Origin: Hyphomicrobiales bacterium
GTDB taxonomy: Bacteria; Pseudomonadota; Alphaproteobacteria; Rhizobiales; Rhizobiaceae
Reading direction: 5' to 3'
NCBI GenBank assembly: GCA_900468625.1
Contig: UBUL01000001.1
Location: 292,440-356,439, forward strand
DNA: 64,000 bases
In this document: positions 54,848 through 64,000 of the stretch, in pieces
Layout: each line of letters begins with the position of its first letter
Numbering within the stretch: the first letter of the stretch is position 1
Position numbers and translations under genes: made by a program
Notes under the pieces: model-generated
What the model saw: the letters and a program-made list of their open reading frames with translations, nothing else
What the model was told of the DNA's origin: nothing
The model's database searches: none

Positions 54848-57310
54848 ATGAATAACTTGACGAAGGCTGATCTCCCCGTTCCAGCCCCGCGCAGTTCCCG
54901 CCCCGAAATCCTTGCTGAAGAAATCATCGAGCGCCTGACATACCGCATCGGCAAGGACGCGAAGGTCGCCAAACCGCACGATTGGCTGACCGCGACGATC
55001 CTCGTCATCCGCGACCGCGTCATCGACAAATGGATAGAATCGACCCGCAAAACCTATCAGACGGGCGCCAAGCGCGTTTACTACCTATCTCTCGAATTCC
55101 TGATCGGCCGCCTGATGCGCGACGCCATCTCCAACCTCGGCCTGATGGAGGAAATCACCAACGCGCTGTCCTCTCTCGGCGTCGACATCCGCGTCATTGC
55201 CGGCCTCGAGCCCGATGCCGCGCTGGGTAACGGCGGCCTCGGCCGCCTCGCGGCCTGCTTCATGGAATCCATGGCGACCGTCGATGTGCCGGCCTATGGC
55301 TACGGCATTCGCTACGTCCACGGCCTGTTCCGCCAGCAGATGGCCGATGGATGGCAGGTGGAATTGCCCGAAACCTGGCTCGCACACGGCAACCCCTGGG
55401 AATTCGAACGCCAGGAAAGCTCCTATGAAATCGGCTTCGGCGGCGGCGTCGAAACCATCGGCGGCCATGACGATCAGCCGCGCTACGTCTGGAAGCCCGC
55501 CGAACGCGTCATCGCTACGGCCTTCGATACGCCCGTCGTCGGCTGGCGCGGCCAGCGCGTCAACACCCTGCGCCTTTGGTCGGCGCAGCCGATCGACCCG
55601 ATCTTGCTCGATGCCTTCAATGCCGGCGACCATATCGGCGCGCTGCGCGAGAGCAACAAGGCCGAAAGCCTGACGCGCGTTCTCTATCCGGCCGATGCTA
55701 CGCCCGCCGGTCAGGAGTTGCGCCTGCGCCAGGAATTCTTCTTCTCGTCCGCATCGCTGCAGGACATCCTGCGCCGGCACCTGCAGCAATATGACGATCT
55801 GACCAATCTCGCAGACAAGGTTGCGATCCAGCTGAACGACACGCATCCGGCCGTCTCCGTCACGGAAATGATGCGCCTGCTGGTCGATGTTCATGGCTTC
55901 GAATTCGACAAGGCCTGGGATATTACCCGCGGCACATTCGGCTACACCAACCACACCCTGCTGCCGGAAGCGCTGGAAAGCTGGCCGGTGCCGCTGTTCG
56001 AACGGCTGCTGCCGCGGCATATGCAGATCGTCTACGCCATCAACGCCAAGGTTCTTGTGGAAGCGCGCAAGCTGCGCAATTTCAGCGACGGCGAAATCCG
56101 CTCGATCTCCCTGATCGACGAGAATGGCGATCGCCGCGTGCGCATGGGCAATCTCGCCTTCGTCGGCTCGCATTCGATCAACGGCGTTTCCGCACTTCAT
56201 ACCGACCTGATGAAGGTCACGGTCTTCGCCGACCTGCACAAGCTCTATCCCGACCGCATCAACAACAAGACGAACGGCATCACCCCACGCCGCTGGCTGA
56301 TGCAGTGCAATCCAGGCCTGACCAATCTCGTGCGCGAAACCATCGGCGACACCTTCCTCGACGATGCCGAACAGCTGAAGCCGCTGGATCAGTTTGCCCG
56401 CGACAGCGCCTTCCAGGAGAAGTTCGCCGCGGTCAAGCGCGCCAACAAGGTGCAGCTCTCCAATCTCGTCGCCAGCCGCATGGGCATCAAGCTCGATCCG
56501 AACGCAATGTTCGACATCCAGATCAAGCGCATCCATGAATACAAGCGCCAGCTTCTGAACGTCATCGAAGCGGTCGCGCTCTACGACCAGATCCGCTCGC
56601 ATCCGGAACTCGACTGGCAGCCGCGCGTCAAGCTCTTCGCCGGCAAGGCGGCACCGAGCTACCACAACGCGAAGCTCATCATCAAACTGATCAACGACGT
56701 CGCCCGCGTCATCAACAACGACCCATCCGTGCGCGGCCTGCTGAAGGTCGTCTTCGTGCCGAACTACAATGTCTCTCTCGCCGAAGTCATGGTTCCCGCC
56801 GCCGACCTTTCCGAGCAGATTTCGACGGCCGGCATGGAAGCTTCGGGCACCGGCAACATGAAATTCGCTCTCAACGGCGCGCTGACCATCGGCACGCTCG
56901 ATGGCGCCAACGTCGAAATGCGCGACAATGTCGGCGAGGACAATATCGTCATCTTCGGATTGCGGGCCGATGAGGTCGCCAACCTGCGCAGCGACGGCCA
57001 CAATCCCCGCGCCGTCATCGAGCGTTCGCGCGAACTCGCGCAGGCGCTGTCGGCCATCGCTTCCGGCGTCTTCTCCCCCGACGATCGCAATCGCTACGCG
57101 GGCCTGATCGATGGCATCTATAGCCATGACTGGTTCATGGTCGCCGCCGATTTCGATGCCTATGCCTCGGCACAGCGCGAGGTCGATATCCTTTGGGCCA
57201 ATCCGTCCGAGTGGTATGCGAAGACGATCAACAATACCGCTCGCATGGGCTGGTTCTCCTCCGACCGGACGATCCGTCAATATGCCAAGGAAATCTGGAG
57301 AGCCGGATGA
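54848..57310 (+). CDS. glgP: Glycogen phosphorylase
   Basis: 820 residues from ATG 54848; ATG 54830 is in frame but precedes the GGGGAG ribosome-binding site. It has the maltodextrin/glycogen phosphorylase architecture: GGLGRLAACFMESMATVDVP, KTNGITPRRWLMQCNPGL, and the PLP-lysine region EASGTGNMKFALNGALTIGT with Lys about 672. It releases glucose-1-phosphate from alpha-1,4 ends. It is the first gene of the glycogen operon and its stop overlaps the glgB start by 4 bp (ATGA). Confidence 0.97.
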   Translation: MNNLTKADLPVPAPRSSRPEILAEEIIERLTYRIGKDAKVAKPHDWLTATILVIRDRVIDKWIESTRKTYQTGAKRVYYLSLEFLIGRLMRDAISNLGLMEEITNALSSLGVDIRVIAGLEPDAALGNGGLGRLAACFMESMATVDVPAYGYGIRYVHGLFRQQMADGWQVELPETWLAHGNPWEFERQESSYEIGFGGGVETIGGHDDQPRYVWKPAERVIATAFDTPVVGWRGQRVNTLRLWSAQPIDPILLDAFNAGDHIGALRESNKAESLTRVLYPADATPAGQELRLRQEFFFSSASLQDILRRHLQQYDDLTNLADKVAIQLNDTHPAVSVTEMMRLLVDVHGFEFDKAWDITRGTFGYTNHTLLPEALESWPVPLFERLLPRHMQIVYAINAKVLVEARKLRNFSDGEIRSISLIDENGDRRVRMGNLAFVGSHSINGVSALHTDLMKVTVFADLHKLYPDRINNKTNGITPRRWLMQCNPGLTNLVRETIGDTFLDDAEQLKPLDQFARDSAFQEKFAAVKRANKVQLSNLVASRMGIKLDPNAMFDIQIKRIHEYKRQLLNVIEAVALYDQIRSHPELDWQPRVKLFAGKAAPSYHNAKLIIKLINDVARVINNDPSVRGLLKVVFVPNYNVSLAEVMVPAADLSEQISTAGMEASGTGNMKFALNGALTIGTLDGANVEMRDNVGEDNIVIFGLRADEVANLRSDGHNPRAVIERSRELAQALSAIASGVFSPDDRNRYAGLIDGIYSHDWFMVAADFDAYASAQREVDILWANPSEWYAKTINNTARMGWFSSDRTIRQYAKEIWRAG

Positions 57311-59514
57311 AAAAGCCGAAGAAACCCGCTGACGGCATGAGCTTGAGGGATATTTCGGCAGAGGATATTGCTGCAATTCTCGCGGGCACGCATTCCGATC
57401 CGTTTTCCGTTCTCGGCGTTCACAAGACGGATGAAGGCTATGTGGCCCGCTGTTTCATCCTTGGTGCCGAGGCCGTTACCGCGACCGCTCTCGACGGTTC
57501 CGTCGTCGGCGAGCTGGATCGTCTCGATCCCGAAGGTTTCTTTTCCGGCGACGTCAAGCTCGCCAAGCAGCAGCCGGTCCGCTACCGCGCGAGGCGCGGC
57601 GATGCCGAATGGGCTATAACCGACCCCTATAGTTTCGGCCCGGTCCTCGGGCCGATGGACGATTATTTCGCCCGCCAGGGCACGCATCTGCGCCTCTTCG
57701 ATAAGATGGGCGCCCATCCGCTGAAGCACGAAGGCGTCCAGGGCTTCCATTTCGCCGTCTGGGCGCCCAATGCGCAGCGCGTTTCCGTCGTGGGTGACTT
57801 CAACAATTGGGATGGCCGCCGGCACGTCATGCGCTTCCGCTCCGACAGCGGCATATGGGAAATTTTCGCTCCGGATGTTCCCGCCGGGGTCGCCTATAAA
57901 TTCGAGATCCGCGGCCATGACGGCGTAGTGTTGCCGTTGAAGGCCGATCCCTTTGCCCGGCGCAGCGAGCTGCGCCCAAAGACGGCTTCGGTAACCGCCA
58001 ACGAGCTGCATCAGGTTTGGGAAGATGCGGCGCACCGCGAACATTGGGCAAGCGTCGACATGCGGCGCCAGCCCGTCACCATCTACGAGGTGCATGCCGG
58101 CTCCTGGCAGCGTCGCGATGACGGCTCGATGCTTTCATGGGACGAGCTTGCCTCACGTCTCATCCCCTATTGCGTCGATATGGGCTTCACCCATATCGAA
58201 TTCCTGCCGATTACCGAACATCCCTATGACCCATCCTGGGGCTATCAGACCACGGGCCTTTACGCACCGACGGCCCGCTTCGGCGAACCGGAAGGCTTTG
58301 CCCGCTTCGTCAACGGCTGCCATAAGGTCGGGATCGGCGTCATCCTGGATTGGGTGCCGGCGCATTTCCCCACCGACGAACACGGCCTTCGCTGGTTCGA
58401 TGGCACGGCGCTCTATGAGCATGAAGACCCGCGCAAGGGCTTTCATCCCGACTGGAATACGGCGATCTACAATTTCGGCCGCACCGAGGTCCTCGCCTAT
58501 CTGCTGAACAACGCACTCTATTGGGCCGAAAAATACCATTTGGACGGTTTGCGCGTCGATGCCGTCGCCTCCATGCTTTACCTCGACTATTCGCGCAAGC
58601 ATGGCGAATGGATCCCGAACGAATATGGCGGCAATGAAAATCTCGAGGCCGTCCGTTTTCTGCAATCGATGAACACCCGGATCTACGGTGCGCATCCTGG
58701 TGTGATGACCATCGCGGAGGAATCGACCTCCTGGCCGAAAGTATCCCAGCCGGTCCACGAAGGCGGCCTCGGCTTCGGCTTCAAGTGGAATATGGGCTTC
58801 ATGCACGATACGCTGAGCTATCTCGCCAGGGAGCCCGTACACCGCAAATATCACCACAACGAACTGACCTTCGGCCTGATCTACGCCTTCTCGGAAAATT
58901 TCGTCCTGCCGCTCTCGCATGATGAAGTCGTGCACGGCAAGGGTTCGCTGATTGCCAAGATGGCCGGCGACGACTGGCAGAAATTCGCCAATCTGCGTGC
59001 CTACTACGCTTTCATGTGGGGCTATCCCGGCAAGAAGCTGCTCTTCATGGGTCAGGAATTCGCGCAATGGAGCGAGTGGAGCGAAGAGCGCGCGCTCGAC
59101 TGGAACCTGCTGCAATATCGCATGCACGAAGGCATGCGCCGTCTCGTTCGCGATCTCAATTTCACCTATCGAAGCAAACCGGCGCTCCATGCCCGCGACT
59201 GCGAAGGCGACGGCTTCGAATGGCTTGTCGTCGACGATTTCGAAAACTCGGTCTTTGCATGGCTGCGCAAGGCGCCCGGCGAAAAGCCGGTTGCCGTCAT
59301 CACCAATTTCACGCCAGTCTATCGAGAGAATTATACCTTGCACCTGCCGGCCGAGGGGCGGTGGCGCGAGATATTGAATACCGATGCCGATATCTACGGC
59401 GGCAGCGGCAAGGGGAACGGCGGGCGCGTACAGGCGGTTAACGCCGGTGGTGGCATACAAGCGACAATAACGCTGCCTCCGCTGGCGACGATCATGCTCG
59501 AACCGGAATTTTGA
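57307..59514 (+). CDS. glgB: 1,4-alpha-glucan branching enzyme
   Basis: 735 residues from ATG 57307, overlapping glgP by 4 bp. An N-terminal CBM48-type pair of beta domains is followed by the GH13 catalytic domain: [20 protein letters not shown] (catalytic Asp), TIAEEST (catalytic Glu) and [12 protein letters not shown] (His-Asp pair). A C-terminal all-beta amylase domain closes the protein. It transfers alpha-1,4 segments to alpha-1,6 positions. glgC begins 25 bp downstream. Confidence 0.97.
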   Translation: MKKPKKPADGMSLRDISAEDIAAILAGTHSDPFSVLGVHKTDEGYVARCFILGAEAVTATALDGSVVGELDRLDPEGFFSGDVKLAKQQPVRYRARRGDAEWAITDPYSFGPVLGPMDDYFARQGTHLRLFDKMGAHPLKHEGVQGFHFAVWAPNAQRVSVVGDFNNWDGRRHVMRFRSDSGIWEIFAPDVPAGVAYKFEIRGHDGVVLPLKADPFARRSELRPKTASVTANELHQVWEDAAHREHWASVDMRRQPVTIYEVHAGSWQRRDDGSMLSWDELASRLIPYCVDMGFTHIEFLPITEHPYDPSWGYQTTGLYAPTARFGEPEGFARFVNGCHKVGIGVILDWVPAHFPTDEHGLRWFDGTALYEHEDPRKGFHPDWNTAIYNFGRTEVLAYLLNNALYWAEKYHLDGLRVDAVASMLYLDYSRKHGEWIPNEYGGNENLEAVRFLQSMNTRIYGAHPGVMTIAEESTSWPKVSQPVHEGGLGFGFKWNMGFMHDTLSYLAREPVHRKYHHNELTFGLIYAFSENFVLPLSHDEVVHGKGSLIAKMAGDDWQKFANLRAYYAFMWGYPGKKLLFMGQEFAQWSEWSEERALDWNLLQYRMHEGMRRLVRDLNFTYRSKPALHARDCEGDGFEWLVVDDFENSVFAWLRKAPGEKPVAVITNFTPVYRENYTLHLPAEGRWREILNTDADIYGGSGKGNGGRVQAVNAGGGIQATITLPPLATIMLEPEF

Positions 59515-59539
59515 GACCAATACGGATGGGAGGAATGAA

Positions 59540-60802
59540 ATGGTAGAAAAACGTTTCCAGCCGCTGGCACGCGATGCCATGGCCTACGTTCTTGCCGGGG
59601 GGCGCGGCAGCCGCCTGAAAGAGCTGACCGACCGCCGTGCCAAACCAGCAGTCTATTTCGGCGGCAAAACCAGAATCATCGATTTTGCCCTGTCCAACGC
59701 GCTCAATTCCGGTATCCGCCGCATCGGCGTCGCCACGCAATACAAGGCGCACTCGCTGATCCGCCATATGCAGCGCGGCTGGAACTTCTTCCGCCCGGAA
59801 CGAAACGAAAGCTTCGACATTCTGCCGGCATCGCAGCGCGTCTCGGAGACGCAATGGTATGAAGGCACGGCGGACGCCGTCTACCAGAACATCGACATCA
59901 TCGAGCCCTACGGTCCGGAATATATGGTCATCCTCGCCGGCGACCATATCTACAAAATGGACTATGAATGGATGCTGCAGCAGCACGTCGATTCCGGCGC
60001 GGATGTCACCATCGGCTGCCTGGAAGTGCCGCGCATGGAGGCCGTCGGCTTCGGCGTCATGCACGTCGACGACAAGGACCGGATCATAGATTTCGTCGAG
60101 AAGCCGGCCGATCCGCCGGGCATTCCGGGCAATCCGGATTTTGCGCTTGCCTCCATGGGCATCTATGTCTTTCACACGAAATTCCTGATCGATTGCCTGC
60201 GCCGCGATGCAGCCGACCCGAATTCCAGCCGTGACTTCGGCAAGGACATCATTCCGCACATCGTCAAGAACGGCAAAGCCATCGCTCACCGCTTCACGCA
60301 GTCCTGCGTCCGCTCCGATTTCGAACGCGAAGCCTATTGGCGGGACGTCGGAACGGTGGACGCCTATTGGCAGGCCAATATCGATTTGACCGCCGTGGTG
60401 CCGGAACTCGACATCTACGACAAGTCCTGGCCGATCTGGACCTATGCCGAAATCACGCCGCCTGCCAAATTCGTCCATGACGACGAGGACCGCCGAGGCT
60501 CGGCCATCTCCTCGGTCGTCGCCGGCGATTGCATCATTTCCGGCGCCAGCCTCTATAACAGCCTGCTCTTTACCGGCGTCCGTGCCAATTCCTACTCCAA
60601 GCTGGAGGGTGCCGTCGTACTGCCGAGCGTCAAGATCGGCCGCCGTGCGCAGCTCAAGAATGTCGTCATCGACCACGGCGTCACCATTCCGGAAGGATTG
60701 GTCGTCGGTGAGGATCCCGAGCTCGATGCCAAGCGCTGGCGCCGCACGGAGAATGGCATCTGCCTGATCACCCAATCGATGATCGACAAGCTGGATTTGT
60801 AA
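59540..60802 (+). CDS. glgC: Glucose-1-phosphate adenylyltransferase
   Basis: 420 residues, preceded by GGGAGGA. The nucleotidyltransferase core has [20 protein letters not shown] and [20 protein letters not shown], with a beta-helix C-terminal domain ([19 protein letters not shown]). It makes ADP-glucose from glucose-1-phosphate and ATP and is the control step of glycogen synthesis. In Agrobacterium/Rhizobium enzymes it is activated by fructose-6-phosphate and pyruvate; that is family knowledge. glgA starts 3 bp later. Confidence 0.97.
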   Translation: MVEKRFQPLARDAMAYVLAGGRGSRLKELTDRRAKPAVYFGGKTRIIDFALSNALNSGIRRIGVATQYKAHSLIRHMQRGWNFFRPERNESFDILPASQRVSETQWYEGTADAVYQNIDIIEPYGPEYMVILAGDHIYKMDYEWMLQQHVDSGADVTIGCLEVPRMEAVGFGVMHVDDKDRIIDFVEKPADPPGIPGNPDFALASMGIYVFHTKFLIDCLRRDAADPNSSRDFGKDIIPHIVKNGKAIAHRFTQSCVRSDFEREAYWRDVGTVDAYWQANIDLTAVVPELDIYDKSWPIWTYAEITPPAKFVHDDEDRRGSAISSVVAGDCIISGASLYNSLLFTGVRANSYSKLEGAVVLPSVKIGRRAQLKNVVIDHGVTIPEGLVVGEDPELDAKRWRRTENGICLITQSMIDKLDL

Positions 60803-60805
60803 CCT

Positions 60806-63881
<3,076 letters not shown>

Positions 63882-63899
63882 CGGCAACTTTTACAGAGT

Positions 63900-63981
63900 T
63901 CCCCCTCACCCTACCCTCTCCCCGAGGGGAAAGAGGATTGTGCCATAAGGATCTTCTCCCCTTGGGGAGAAGGTGGATTTC
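63900..63981. repeat. CTCCCC-type rhizobial intergenic repeat
   Basis: CTCTCCCC-GAGGGGAAAGAG (63917-63936) and the perfect CTTCTCCCC-TT-GGGGAGAAG (63953-63972) are two adjacent palindromes. They match, from memory, repeats dispersed in Rhizobium/Agrobacterium intergenic regions. It follows the pgm stop by about 20 bp and could help terminate the glg transcript. Confidence 0.75.
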
Positions 63982-64000
63982 GGTGATTGAGCAGAGCGAA

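Noticed and set aside
55085-57376. 763-codon minus-strand ORF opposite glgP
   Set aside because: Shadow frame in high-GC coding DNA; His/Asp/Val-rich pattern typical of the antisense frame.

Overview
The window reads as chromosomal DNA of a Rhizobium-type alphaproteobacterium (Rhizobiales). The evidence is high-GC codon use, an Omp10-type lipoprotein, a CpdR response regulator, homospermidine synthase, a cyclic-nucleotide-gated K+ channel matching the Mesorhizobium MlotiK1 architecture, RpoH-type and EcfG/RpoE2-type promoters, and intergenic palindromes of the kind scattered through rhizobial genomes. It is mostly housekeeping and metabolic. I see no prophage, insertion sequence, CRISPR array, rRNA or conjugation gene.

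Layout. 1-9.3 kb: a DUF882 peptidase-like protein cut by the left edge, an orphan sigma-54-dependent response regulator, then pepF-pabB-aminotransferase IV-YciI, then homospermidine synthase. 9.4-20.1 kb: Omp10-type lipoprotein, a small membrane gene that looks frameshifted, a periplasmic 5'-nucleotidase carrying a C-terminal LysM domain, hemH, a degenerate HtrA-PDZ protein, a stomatin/NfeD pair, a KdsD/KpsF isomerase, a beta-barrel outer-membrane protein and galU. 20.3-30.3 kb: lytic transglycosylase, a DUF459 protein without its catalytic Ser and His, a stand-alone class II aminoacyl-tRNA-synthetase catalytic core, and gltD/gltB. 30.8-41.2 kb: threonine aldolase, LysR with a divergent bile-acid/Na+ symporter-like protein, Hsp20 with RpoH promoter and ROSE-like 5' UTR, DUF2000 with divergent Lrp/AsnC, CNG channel, lysophospholipase-like hydrolase, hisN-type phosphatase, N-formylglutamate amidohydrolase family, cpdR and tRNA-Val. 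41.4-46.3 kb: four small proteins of unknown role, a DUF475/TerC-like membrane protein with a long structured leader, and manC. 46.5-53.2 kb: transglutaminase-DUF2126, ATP-grasp-alpha-E and a second transglutaminase. 53.3-54.6 kb: an orphan TadG/von Willebrand protein. 54.8-63.9 kb: glgP-glgB-glgC-glgA-pgm.

How the genes work together. The glg genes overlap or are spaced by 3-25 bp, so they form one glycogen operon. pgm makes glucose-1-phosphate, glgC activates it, glgA and glgB build the polymer, and glgP degrades it. The gene just upstream of the three-gene transglutaminase/ATP-grasp cluster is manC. That cluster has all the marks of an amide-bond-forming system whose product is unknown, and is the best candidate here for undescribed biology. 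gltB/gltD assimilate ammonium. KdsD, GalU and ManC feed envelope polysaccharide synthesis.

Non-coding content is unusually readable. A compact sRNA gene at 39314-39393 has anti-Shine-Dalgarno loops and a strong terminator. A second plus-strand RNA candidate ends at 35012. The leader of the DUF475 gene, the ROSE-like thermometer of hsp20 and several operator-like palindromes are also recorded. All product names come from reading the translated sequence and from memory of the families; no database search was possible.
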